Assembly: GCF_014697375.1 (NCBI RefSeq)
Contig: NZ_JACJRS010000017.1
Location: 1 to 64,000 of the forward strand
Length of the DNA stretch: 64,000 nt
Source: Phormidium sp. FACHB-1136
GTDB taxonomy: Bacteria; Cyanobacteriota; Cyanobacteriia; Phormidesmidales; Phormidesmidaceae
Reading direction: 5' to 3'
Each line of letters opens with the position of its first letter. The stretch's first letter is position 1. Shown here piece after piece: positions 1 through 8,506 of this stretch. Made by a program: the position numbers and the translations under genes. The notes beneath the pieces are model-generated. The model made no database searches and was not told the DNA's origin. It worked only from the letters and a program-made list of their open reading frames with translations.

Positions 1-359
1 GTCTCTTTCTCAAGATGAGATGCCAATCTCTCGGCGGTCCATGTCCCAAACGCATAACCGTAATCTTGAGGCTCTTTATCAATGACTTCTATCAGTAAGT
101 CAATATACTCATCCGTTGCCTTATGATAGTTGCCTTTCATTCGGTCATCGATCAAACTATCTAACTTGCTCGGATCTCCATGGGTGCTCCAGTAGGCCAC
201 CTTCCGCAAGGAGCATCCGATTAAGTCTGCGATCTCTTGCTGAGTCCTGCCGTCATTGCGCAGTAGCCGTATTAGAATGCGCTCTCGAATGTCAGGGTGT
301 TCATGGAACTTCAACTGCTTCTGAAGCTCTTGCTTTTCCTCTGACGTTAGATAGTTCAT
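1..359 (-). CDS. IS630-type transposase, N-terminal part (cut by window edge)
   Basis: The frame opens at an ATG at 359 and stays open to the left edge, giving about 119 residues beginning MNYLTSEEKQELQKQLK. Residues about 20-60 form a helix-turn-helix with the sequence GRTQQEIADLIGCSLRKVAY, followed by a spacer and a second conserved block, YGYAFGTWTAERLASHLEKE, typical of the N-terminal DNA-binding part of IS630/Tc1-type transposases. The DDE catalytic part would lie outside the window, so I cannot say whether the element is intact; many IS630 transposases are made by frameshifting from two frames. Family assignment is from motif recall. Confidence 0.7.
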   Translation of the reverse strand, partial: MNYLTSEEKQELQKQLKFHEHPDIRERILIRLLRNDGRTQQEIADLIGCSLRKVAYWSTHGDPSKLDSLIDDRMKGNYHKATDEYIDLLIEVIDKEPQDYGYAFGTWTAERLASHLEKE

Positions 360-415
360 GACTCCCATGACTTATTCCATAATTTTAATGTATTATACGC
401 AGTCTAGATGACTAA

Positions 416-568
416 CAGCTTATTGACCAAAACGGTGAAGCTTATTTCAATGCCTCAGTACAAGATATTCAACAGGCACTTCAGGATCTTTATGGAGAGC
501 AAGAGATTTCCTTACAGCAATTATCTGCGACATTTAGACGTGGTGATTTAATAAGTAGACTTCAATGA
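416..568 (+). pseudogene. C-terminal remnant of an unidentified protein
   Basis: An open frame of 50 codons without an obvious start begins just after a stop at 413 and ends at TGA 566-568. The product (QLIDQNGEAYFN at its start, GDLISRLQ at its end) looks like the helical C terminus of a larger protein. It begins about 55 bp from the start of the IS630-type transposase, so it may be a gene whose 5' part was removed or displaced by that element. I do not recognise the family. Confidence 0.3.
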
Positions 569-667
569 ATTAAATCAGGCCAATAATTCAACTCCTTCTC
601 TTGCAGATTCGCTTAGACTAACACTGCGTTGGTGCGGACGGTACAGGAGTTATCGGTGAGAGTTCAA

Positions 668-905
668 CCGACATTCCGCAGGTTGATGTTTATTTTTTCT
701 TGTGCATTGCCTGAGCTAAGAGCTGAAAACCTTGCTGTCAAAGGGTTTCAGAAATGGAGTAATTATCGATCCAAAGCAGCGACTTAACAATTCGCAATCA
801 TTCAGGCAACAGGTTCCGAAAACTGTGATCGCCATTTCCCAATGCTTTCGGGCAGCGTGAAAATCATGCACATCCAAAATTATTTGTCAACCTGCGGAAT
901 GTCGG
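668..905. mobile_element. Small non-autonomous element with 19-bp terminal inverted repeats
   Basis: Positions 668-686 (CCGACATTCCGCAGGTTGA) and 887-905 are perfect inverted copies of each other, enclosing 200 bp without a usable open frame. This is the architecture of a MITE or of an internally deleted insertion sequence that kept both ends. I see no clear target-site duplication in the flanks. It occupies most of the gene-free stretch 569-981; outside it I see nothing recognisable there. Confidence 0.6.
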
Positions 906-981
906 CTAGCGTCAACGTAAGCCTCTATCGTTCGCCAAAGTGGTGGGCTACATGAAGGCGTCCATTACTCTATGCACAGGC

Positions 982-1812
982 TTATTGCTGAGTCTGCCTT
1001 TGGCGACAAACCCGCAGTCCCCAAAACATGAGGTCTGGGTCTACCCGGATCGATGTTGCCCAGGCCGGATTTTGTCGCGTGAGTGCCGATGCCAAGGCAG
1101 GCCCATCGCCCCCCGTAAACACCACCCGCCCTGCCCGCTGGCCCTGGCCATAGCCCTGCCACCAATCAGTAATAAAGTCGCGTAATCCAGCGAGTTGACT
1201 ATATAAAATGCCGCTAGTCATGGCCTCGGCGGTGCTGGTGGCCCAGCGGGGTGGCAGATGGGCCAGGTCGTAGGACAATAGGGGCAAGCCATCGGTGTAG
1301 TCGTGGAGGGCGCGAAACTGGGAACGCACCCCCGGCAGAATGGCCCCACCCACCAGCCGCTGCTCGGCCCCCGCTGTTAGGGTAAGCGCGGTACCGCCAT
1401 CCACCACCAGCACAGGCCAGCCGTAGGTTTCCCCCGCCCCAACGAGTGCCAAGGCCCGGTCTACCCCCAGGGTTGGATAGCCATGGCCCAAGGGCACCTG
1501 ATCCGCTCTCACTACGCGACTTTGGGCATAGGTGCGCCAAACATCGCCCTGGGCCTGCACCACCGAGGCCAGCCATAGTTCTGGGAAATCGGCCATCATT
1601 GGTGGCAATTCCGGCTCATCCAACTCAGGCCTTGCAGCGGCTAGGGAGGTCCAGGTCTGCGGGGTAAAGCCTTGGGTCATGAGGGCGTGGCCTTGGGCCG
1701 AGGTGAGATGGGGCGTATGCCATCCCCCCAGCCATTGCGCTCCGGCAAAGGATCCCCAATGGAGGCGACTGTTGCCCACCACTAGGGCCAACCAAGGCGT
1801 ATCATCAACCAT
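982..1812 (-). CDS. coaX: Type III pantothenate kinase
   Basis: Phosphorylates pantothenate in the first step of coenzyme A synthesis, in the cytoplasm. The 276-residue product has the ASKHA-fold marks of CoaX: an N-terminal phosphate loop with GNSRLHWG (residues 13-20), the GVDR substrate motif (116-119), the VDGGTALTLT block (137-146) and GGAILPGVRSQ (155-165). Length fits the family. I place the start at the ATG at 1812 rather than at the TTG nine bases upstream. It is divergent from the response regulator gene at 2046. Confidence 0.9.
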   Translation of the reverse strand: MVDDTPWLALVVGNSRLHWGSFAGAQWLGGWHTPHLTSAQGHALMTQGFTPQTWTSLAAARPELDEPELPPMMADFPELWLASVVQAQGDVWRTYAQSRVVRADQVPLGHGYPTLGVDRALALVGAGETYGWPVLVVDGGTALTLTAGAEQRLVGGAILPGVRSQFRALHDYTDGLPLLSYDLAHLPPRWATSTAEAMTSGILYSQLAGLRDFITDWWQGYGQGQRAGRVVFTGGDGPALASALTRQNPAWATSIRVDPDLMFWGLRVCRQRQTQQ

Positions 1813-1901
1813 GGTACCCAACGATCCCTAGCGTCAAATCTCTGTCTGAAGGTACAAGACAGTGGTTTCGTTTCAGCCTATTGATAATTAGGGTCATTCC
1901 T

Positions 1902-1918
1902 AGAAAACTAGGTTTTCT
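1902..1918. repeat. Short hairpin between divergent genes
   Basis: AGAAAAC and GTTTTCT form a perfect 7-bp stem with a 3-nt loop, between coaX (reverse) and the response regulator (forward). Since both genes point away, it is not a terminator for either; it could be an operator or part of a leader. Confidence 0.35.
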
Positions 1919-2045
1919 GGGGGCTGAATAGCAGGTCGTGGCCATCCTACCTTGCCCCATGAAACGATCAGCAACCTATCAACAACCTATCAGCAATCGA
2001 CCATTGATTACCCATCGCCCACGACCTACGATTCAACCCAGCGCT

Positions 2046-2753
2046 ATGATTCGGATTATTTTGGTTGAAGACCATAACCTTACCCGCATGGGTCTGAAGA
2101 CGGGCCTAGGCCAGGAGGAGGATATAGAAATAGTGGGTGAAGCCGCTACGGGAAAAGAGGGGCTAGACCTGCTGAAAACCCAGCCCGCCGACATTGCCAT
2201 TGTGGATATTGGCCTGCCCGACATGGACGGCATTGAGGTGGTGGAAACCCTGCGGCAATTCCAGGCTAGCCAGGGGTTAGATCAGCCTAAGGTGTTGATG
2301 CTGACTATGCATGACAGTGAGTGCGCTGTGATGGCCGCCTTTGCCGCCGGGGCCGACTCCTACTGCATGAAGCAAACGGAACTGGATGACCTAATTGTGG
2401 CGGTGCGCGAAACCTGCGACGGCAACGCCTGGATTGACCCAGCAATAGCCCATGTGGTGCTGCGACAGGTGCGCGAAACCGCTAGCCCAGTTGCGGCGAG
2501 TAGCCGGACAGTCAGCATTGATGCCGTGGCCCCAGAATTTGAGCAAATCCTCGAAACTTACCCCCTCACCGAGCGAGAGCTAGAAATTTTGGAACTCATC
2601 GTAGCCGGATGCAGCAATGCCGAAATTGCTGAGCGATCCTACATCACCGTAGGCACCGTCAAAACCCACGTCCGCAGCATTCTCAATAAATTGGGCGTGG
2701 ACGACCGCACTAAAGCCGCCGTTCGTGCCCTGCGGTCGGGCCTCGTCAGCTAG
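2046..2753 (+). CDS. NarL/FixJ-family two-component response regulator
   Basis: Predicted phosphorylation-controlled transcription factor of 235 residues. The N-terminal receiver (about 1-120) has the acidic pair in LVEDH, the phospho-accepting Asp54 in IVDIGLPDMDG and the conserved Lys109 in SYCMKQ. A linker leads to a C-terminal LuxR-type helix-turn-helix beginning LTERELEILELI and containing NAEIAERSYITVGTVKTHVR. I chose the internal ATG at 2046 (MIRIILVEDH) because the upstream extension of 36 residues lacks domain character. No sensor kinase is adjacent, so it is an orphan here and its signal is unknown. Confidence 0.9.
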   Translation: MIRIILVEDHNLTRMGLKTGLGQEEDIEIVGEAATGKEGLDLLKTQPADIAIVDIGLPDMDGIEVVETLRQFQASQGLDQPKVLMLTMHDSECAVMAAFAAGADSYCMKQTELDDLIVAVRETCDGNAWIDPAIAHVVLRQVRETASPVAASSRTVSIDAVAPEFEQILETYPLTERELEILELIVAGCSNAEIAERSYITVGTVKTHVRSILNKLGVDDRTKAAVRALRSGLVS

Positions 2754-2780
2754 TACGCCATACCCACGTTCATCAGATCA

Positions 2781-2843
2781 AACCCTTCGACAGGCTCAGG
2801 ACGACCGTAAACGGCACGTTCGGGCTGAGCCTGTCGAAGCCCT
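2781..2843. repeat. Dispersed inverted repeat (CTTCGACAGGCTCAG type)
   Basis: The arms CTTCGACAGGCTCAG (2785-2799) and its exact complement (2825-2839) flank a 25-nt loop. Similar units are scattered in many bacterial genomes. A degenerate relative lies at 37713-37760 in this window. Here it separates the response regulator from the converging yqgF-like gene and could work as a bidirectional terminator. Confidence 0.6.
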
Positions 2844-2865
2844 AATTCTTAGTCTTGACACTGCA

Positions 2866-3309
2866 CTAGGCCAGGTTCTCCGTCAACCGATTGAGGTAGC
2901 GTTCAATCAAGAGAATCGCCACGATGTCATCAATGGGGCGGGGAATGGTGCGGAAGGACTGGGGCAGCAGTTTGGCTAAGCCAGCGGGGGGATACATTTG
3001 CCAGTATCGATCCCGTGCTTCTAACGAGGTATAGCGCTCATCTACAAGCATAATTCGCGGCGGATCCGCCATCTGGGCCAGAGTTTCTTTCCATTGCTTA
3101 GACCCGGTTTGATCGCCCAGCACAATGGTAGAAATTGGAAACCGTAGCCGCAACCGTTCCACCGTAGACAGCACCGCGTCCACCGTAACCACCTCCTGAT
3201 AGCGCAGGATGCGATCCACCCCCACAATGGCCAAGCCACACTTTTGCCGCCCTGGATCAAGCCCTAAAATTACGGGCTGAGAGAGGGATGGCGACCTAGA
3301 TTCTGACAC
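2866..3309 (-). CDS. YqgF/RuvC-like RNase H-fold nuclease
   Basis: About 147 residues with the RNase H-like marks of the YqgF family: an early LGLDPGRQKCGLAI strand carrying the first catalytic Asp, a central VDERYTSLEAR block with the second acidic residue, and a C-terminal DDIVAILLIERYL with the last acidic pair. Family members act in pre-16S rRNA processing or as putative Holliday-junction resolvases. The K-C-G signature suggests the second cyanobacterial paralogue rather than the canonical RuvX. The start is uncertain: GTG at 3309 is preceded by GGGGG at good spacing, and GTG at 3321 is the alternative. It is divergent from smc. Confidence 0.75.
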   Translation of the reverse strand: MSESRSPSLSQPVILGLDPGRQKCGLAIVGVDRILRYQEVVTVDAVLSTVERLRLRFPISTIVLGDQTGSKQWKETLAQMADPPRIMLVDERYTSLEARDRYWQMYPPAGLAKLLPQSFRTIPRPIDDIVAILLIERYLNRLTENLA

Positions 3310-3570
3310 GATAACCCCCACAATAGCAGCGGACTCAGCACGTCCCTGGAGTCACGATACTGGTGTTCATGGGATGAAAGCAAATGGCCACCATGGATGG
3401 GCAAATCAAGGGTTAAAATCCGTCGCAATCCATCACAAATGACAATATTTACACTAAACTTAGGCGGCAATAGGCCAGGACAGGGTATGTTATGGGCCAC
3501 TGTCCCCGTTTTAGCCAAAAGCGTGCTAACTTTTAGTACACGTGTCTTATGTCCGAGGCACCCCTAGCGA

Positions 3571-6500
3571 ATGCACATTAAGCGCGTCGAGTTGTCCCAC
3601 TTCAAGTCCTTTGGTGGCACAACCCAGGTTCCCCTATTGCCTGGGTTTACGGTCATCTCTGGGCCAAATGGGTCTGGCAAATCGAATATTTTGGATGCGC
3701 TGCTGTTTGGCCTGGGGCTGGCCAGTTCTAAGGGAATGCGGGCGGATCGTCTGCCGGATCTGGTGAACCAAAGCCAGATGAGTCGTCGCACCACCTCGGA
3801 AGCCAGCGTTACCGTTACCTTTGATCTAAGCGATGTGCCGCCAGAATTCTTTTTAAAAGACGCGGCAGATTTAATGGAGGAAGCCCACCGCGCCGCCAGC
3901 GAGGCTGGGGAAAATGGTAATGGGGGCAATCCAGAGGCCAACGGAACCAACGGCAACGGTCAGAATGGCAACGGTCAGAACGGCAACGGAGCCAAGGCAG
4001 ATTCAAGGCTGGTGCCCCTGGCCATCAATCACGAGTGGAGCGTGACCCGACGGCTGCGCGTCACCAGCCAGGGCACCTACACGTCTAATTACTACATCAA
4101 CGGCGAACCCTGCACCCTCAACGACCTCCACGAGCAGTTGCAGCGCTTCCACATCTACCCCGAAGGCTACAACGTGGTGCTCCAGGGGGACGTAACGGGC
4201 ATTATTTCCATGAACTCGCGGGAGCGGCGGCAAATTATTGACGAACTGGCCGGGGTGGCTTCCTTTGACCGCAAAATTGACCAGGCCAGGGGCAAGCTGG
4301 ATGCGGTGCGCGAACACGAAGACCGCTTTCGCATTGTGGAGCGGGAACTGCAAGCCCAGCTAGAGCGCCTAGCCCAGGATCGCCAGAAAGCCGAGAAATA
4401 CCAAAAATTAAAGGCCACCTTCCAGGACAAGAGCCAGTGGGAAGCGGTGCTGGTGTGGCGGCAACAGCAGAGGCAGATCGATCAATTGCAACAGGCCATC
4501 GCCAAGGGAGAAACCGAGGCCACGCAATTGGCCCAGGCCATCACCCAGGCGAATCAGGCCGTGGTGGCCCTAGAGGCGGAATTGGCGACCCTCAACGCCC
4601 GCATTCGCGCCATGGGGGAAGACGAACACCTGGCCCTGCAAGCCAAGGTGGCCACGCACGAGGCGGAACTGCGGCAACTCCAGCGCCAGGAACAGGAGAC
4701 TCGTCAGGCGGCGAACCAGGCGGCGGCGCAGCTCCGGGACACCGAAATTGCCCTGCAACAGCACCAGCGCACCCTGGCCCAGCTTCAGCGGGAGATTGAG
4801 GAGCAGTCTACGCGGGAAATTATCGCCCTGACCCAATCGCGGGATCAGGTGCAGCAAACCCTAGAAGAACGGCGACAGGCAACGAATGATATTGCGTCCG
4901 CCTCCCAAGCCTGGGTGCAGCAGCAAACGGAACTGCGCCATGCCATCGAAACCCTGCAAGGGGCGATGGAACCCCAGCGGGCGGAACAAATTCGACTGCA
5001 AGAACGGCGGCACCAGCTAGAGCAACAAATTCAGGTGCAGCAGGGGCAACTGACCGCCCTCCAGGCGGAGGATGTCCTTGGTGGTGGAAGTGCCCCCGAC
5101 CTCAGCCAGCAGCTAGAGCGGGCCAAGGCCGAAATTCAGGCCACCGCCGAGAAAATTTCCGCCGCCGAAGCGGAACTCGCCGTGCAGCGGGAAACCCAAA
5201 CCCGCCTGCTTAAAGAGCAGCGGGACAAACAGCGCCAGCTCGACAAGCTAGAAGCCCAAACCCAGGCCATGCAAGAAAGCCAGGGCACCCAGGCCACCAA
5301 GCTACTGCTGGACAGCGGCATCAAGGGCATCGAGGGCTTAGTCGCCCAACTGGGTAAGGTGGAGCCCCGCTACCAGGTCGCCCTAGAGGTGGCGGCGGGG
5401 GCGCGGCTGGGTTACTTAGTCGTCGCCAACGACAAGGTCGCGGCTCAAGGGATTGAATTCCTGAAGCAGCGGCGGGCCGGACGGGTGACGTTCTTGCCGC
5501 TGAATAAAATTCGTGCGCCCCAGTTCTCCCAAGTGCCTGACTGGAAGCGCCCCGATGGCTTCTTGAACTATGCCGTTAACCTAATCGACTGCGAACCCCG
5601 CTACCGCGACATTTTTGCCTACACCTTCGGCAGCACCGTGGTGTTTGACAAGCTGGAGATGGCGCGGCAGCATTTGGGCGATTTCCGCATCGTTACCCTG
5701 GACGGCGAAGTGCTGGAAACCAGCGGCGCGATGACCGGGGGTAGTCTCAACCAGCGCTCCGGTAGTTTGCACTTTGGCACCGTGGAACCCGCCGAATCTG
5801 AGGAAGCCCAGGCCCTCCGGCAGCGGCTTAGCGACATTGACGTGTTGCTAGAACGGTGCGAACGCAACCTGCAAACCGCCTCCACCACCCTGCAAAGCCT
5901 GACCCAAAGCCTGATTGCTCAGCGGCAGCAGTACCGAGAAATGCAGCTTCAGGGGGAACAGCAGCAGACCCAGCAACAGCAGCTTGCCCAACGTCGCAGC
6001 CAAATTCAAACCCAGCTTCAGCAAGCCCAGCAGGAGTTTGCCGCCGCCGAAACCCGTCTTCAGGAAATCGCTAGGGTATTGCCGACACAGGAAGGCGAAA
6101 TTGCCCAAAAACGGGCGGAACTGGCGGAACTGGAGCAATCCCAAACCCACAGTGAATGGCAAACTGCCCAGGCCGCCGTGCGCCAGCTAGAGCAACAACT
6201 GGCGGAACGCCAAGCCGCCCTGCAACAGGCGGAACGGCAGGTGCAAACCCGCCAAAACCAGCGCCAACAGCTAGAGGCCATCATCCAACAGGCCCAGCAG
6301 ACCGTTGTTACTATCCGCCAACAGCAGGGGGAACGGGAGCAAGCGCTGGCCCAAATCAAACAGCAGCAGGGTGGGCTAAACCAGGAAATTACCCAACTGC
6401 GGCAGGCCATGGCGGTGCTGGATCAAACCCTCGCTGCCGAAAAGGCCAATCGGGATCACCTCGAAACCCGTCTGCGGGAACAACGCACTCAGAAGCAGCA

Positions 6501-7296
6501 GCAGGAATGGCAGCGGCAAAAGCTGCTCGAAACCCAGCAGGAGCGGCGGCAACAACTCACCGAGGCCCAACTCCTGTGCAAACAACAGGCCCAGGAGTTG
6601 CCCGATCCGCTGCCGGAAATTCCCCCCGACACCGACCTGGAGGAACTGCACAAGGAACTGCGATCCCTGCAACGGCGCATGGAAGCCCTGGAGCCCGTTA
6701 ACATGCTGGCCCTGGAGGAATACAACCGCACCGAAGAACGCCTCAACGACCTGAGCGAAAAACTCTCTACCCTGGAAGAGGAACGCACGGAACTGCTGCT
6801 GCGGGTCGAGACTTTCACCACCCTACGACGCAAAGCCTTCCAGGAGGCCTACGATGCCGTGGACAAAAACTTCCAGACCATCTTTGCCGAACTCTCCGAC
6901 GGTGACGGCCACCTGCAACTGGAGGATCCCGAAGATCCCTTCAACGGCGGCCTGAACCTGGTCGCTCACCCCAAGGGCAAACCCGTACGACGGCTGGCCT
7001 CCATGTCTGGGGGCGAAAAATCCCTGACGGCCTTGAGCTTCATCTTTGCCCTCCAGCGCTACCGTCCCTCGCCCTTCTACGCCTTCGACGAGGTGGATAT
7101 GTTCCTGGATGGGGCCAACGTGGAACGGCTATCCCGCATGATTAAGCACCAGGCAGAGCAGGCCCAATTCATCGTCGTCAGTCTGCGTCGCCCCATGATT
7201 GAAGCCTCCCAGCGCACCATCGGCGTCACCCAGGCGAGGGGAGCCTATACCCAAGTGCTGGGTATCGACCTAGAAACCCAGAGTGCCGCGCCCTGA
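3571..7296 (+). CDS. smc: Chromosome segregation ATPase SMC
   Basis: SMC dimers compact and segregate the chromosome with ScpA and ScpB. The 1241-residue product has the full layout: Walker A GPNGSGKSN near residue 31, a long Gln-rich coiled coil, a hinge at roughly 580-725 (GIKGIEGLVAQLG onward, with the RxxGRVTFLPL block), a second coiled coil, then the ABC signature SMSGGEKSLTA near 1145 and Walker B FYAFDEVDMFLD near 1168. An Asn/Gly-rich insert sits at residues about 114-141 (nt 3910-3993), encoded by imperfect short tandem repeats, inside the N-terminal head. No scp genes are adjacent. Confidence 0.96.
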   Translation: MHIKRVELSHFKSFGGTTQVPLLPGFTVISGPNGSGKSNILDALLFGLGLASSKGMRADRLPDLVNQSQMSRRTTSEASVTVTFDLSDVPPEFFLKDAADLMEEAHRAASEAGENGNGGNPEANGTNGNGQNGNGQNGNGAKADSRLVPLAINHEWSVTRRLRVTSQGTYTSNYYINGEPCTLNDLHEQLQRFHIYPEGYNVVLQGDVTGIISMNSRERRQIIDELAGVASFDRKIDQARGKLDAVREHEDRFRIVERELQAQLERLAQDRQKAEKYQKLKATFQDKSQWEAVLVWRQQQRQIDQLQQAIAKGETEATQLAQAITQANQAVVALEAELATLNARIRAMGEDEHLALQAKVATHEAELRQLQRQEQETRQAANQAAAQLRDTEIALQQHQRTLAQLQREIEEQSTREIIALTQSRDQVQQTLEERRQATNDIASASQAWVQQQTELRHAIETLQGAMEPQRAEQIRLQERRHQLEQQIQVQQGQLTALQAEDVLGGGSAPDLSQQLERAKAEIQATAEKISAAEAELAVQRETQTRLLKEQRDKQRQLDKLEAQTQAMQESQGTQATKLLLDSGIKGIEGLVAQLGKVEPRYQVALEVAAGARLGYLVVANDKVAAQGIEFLKQRRAGRVTFLPLNKIRAPQFSQVPDWKRPDGFLNYAVNLIDCEPRYRDIFAYTFGSTVVFDKLEMARQHLGDFRIVTLDGEVLETSGAMTGGSLNQRSGSLHFGTVEPAESEEAQALRQRLSDIDVLLERCERNLQTASTTLQSLTQSLIAQRQQYREMQLQGEQQQTQQQQLAQRRSQIQTQLQQAQQEFAAAETRLQEIARVLPTQEGEIAQKRAELAELEQSQTHSEWQTAQAAVRQLEQQLAERQAALQQAERQVQTRQNQRQQLEAIIQQAQQTVVTIRQQQGEREQALAQIKQQQGGLNQEITQLRQAMAVLDQTLAAEKANRDHLETRLREQRTQKQQQEWQRQKLLETQQERRQQLTEAQLLCKQQAQELPDPLPEIPPDTDLEELHKELRSLQRRMEALEPVNMLALEEYNRTEERLNDLSEKLSTLEEERTELLLRVETFTTLRRKAFQEAYDAVDKNFQTIFAELSDGDGHLQLEDPEDPFNGGLNLVAHPKGKPVRRLASMSGGEKSLTALSFIFALQRYRPSPFYAFDEVDMFLDGANVERLSRMIKHQAEQAQFIVVSLRRPMIEASQRTIGVTQARGAYTQVLGIDLETQSAAP
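3910..3993 (+). repeat. Asn/Gly-coding tandem repeats inside smc
   Basis: Imperfect short repeats around GGCAACGGTCAGAAT code for NGNG and GQNGNGQNGNG. They add a flexible, length-variable linker to the ATPase head without breaking the frame. Confidence 0.6.
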
Positions 7297-7477
7297 CGTG
7301 TCAGCGCTAGGCCGTGTTTTCATGGGACAGGTTGATCCAGAGGATCCTCAATAACGCCTACCATATCCGTTTTGAAGCCTCCGACTCCCAGGCCGATAAG
7401 CCATAGGGGCAGGATCTCCTCACCGACCCAAATCAGCGGCAACCAATGGGCCACCAACCAATGCCGTCAGCCATGGG

Positions 7478-8506
7478 CTAGGGGGAGGGGGAAGAGTCGG
7501 CGGGGGGAAGCAGGGTGGGAAAGGCGCGGCGCAGGGCCACTAGGTCGGGCCGTTGGGGGCTGGTATAGAACTGGTTGGTGGATTGTCCGGCGATCCAGGT
7601 GGCGGTGGTAAACCCGGCAGCAACGGCAAAGGCTCCGGCGTAGGGCAGGATCACTCCCAGGGCAATCACCGTGCCCCAGGCCAAAAATCCGGCCATCACC
7701 GCCCACACAAAGCCGAAGAAGTTGCCCAGCACCGCAAGGGCATCCTGGCCTTGGGGTTTGCCCCACAGGCTGCGGATGTCCCAAATCATTTTCAAAATCA
7801 GCCCTAGCACGACGAGGAATTTGATTTCCAAACTGCCCCCGCCTCGGATGGGAACCAGCCCCACAATGGCAGTGGCCATGCAGTAGTCAATAATCATGCG
7901 ACGGACTTGGCCTTCGCGGTAGATCATCGCCACCATGCCTGTCAGGGTGGAGTTGACGGTGTCGGGGGGGAGGGCTTGCAGGGGCCGACGTTCCAATCGT
8001 CTGGCGAGGGCGGGCTCGATCCCAAAGGTGGATCGAAGTTGGGCCAAGGCGGCGGATTCCTGGCGGGTGATGCCCTTGGAGCGCAGAATGCCAAAGGCGG
8101 CTTGGTAGAGTTGCTGCTGTCGCCCTGGCGTGGTGACGTGGGGTAGATGCTCCGCCAAGTTTGGCCGCTGGTTTAGTAACCCTTCTGGGGTGAGGTCTGG
8201 GGGCCAGGGTTGGAAGGTGGTCAGCGCCTTGAGGAACGCGTCCAACTCCAGCGGGGTCGGGGTGCCGTCCAGATTCGCCACGGCGGCAAGGGCATAGAGG
8301 CAGGCCCGTTTTTCGAGATCGTCCTTTTCGAGATCATCCTTCAGATCGTCTTCGCCCAGGGGGATCCCGTCCAGGACATCCTCGTCCAGAGCGCTCTCGT
8401 CTAGACCATCTTCTTCCAGATTGTCCGGTTCGAGCTTATCCAGTCCCACATTGTCCTGTTCCAGATTGTGATCCAGGTCGTCGTTCTCAGGGGGGTTGGG
8501 CATCAT
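7478..8506 (-). CDS. Membrane protein with acidic repeat N terminus and TerB-like region
   Basis: A 342-residue protein of unknown function. Residues about 8-66 are a highly acidic stretch of repeated (D/E)-(D/N)-L units such as DDLKDDLEKDDLEK. Next comes a helical region (about 68-200, CLYALAAVANLDGTPTPLEL) resembling TerB-like domains. A C-terminal membrane region (about 210-310) has several hydrophobic helices and a VGLVPIRGG turn reminiscent of DUF697. The ATG overlaps the stop of the upstream protease gene by four bases, so the two are translationally coupled. Domain names are tentative. Confidence 0.7.
   Translation of the reverse strand: MMPNPPENDDLDHNLEQDNVGLDKLEPDNLEEDGLDESALDEDVLDGIPLGEDDLKDDLEKDDLEKRACLYALAAVANLDGTPTPLELDAFLKALTTFQPWPPDLTPEGLLNQRPNLAEHLPHVTTPGRQQQLYQAAFGILRSKGITRQESAALAQLRSTFGIEPALARRLERRPLQALPPDTVNSTLTGMVAMIYREGQVRRMIIDYCMATAIVGLVPIRGGGSLEIKFLVVLGLILKMIWDIRSLWGKPQGQDALAVLGNFFGFVWAVMAGFLAWGTVIALGVILPYAGAFAVAAGFTTATWIAGQSTNQFYTSPQRPDLVALRRAFPTLLPPADSSPSP

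Noticed and set aside
6156-6701. Forward frame inside smc in another phase
   Set aside because: Composition of Ala/Gly/Pro/Arg repeats is an artefact of the Gln-rich coiled-coil codons; smc is clearly the real gene.
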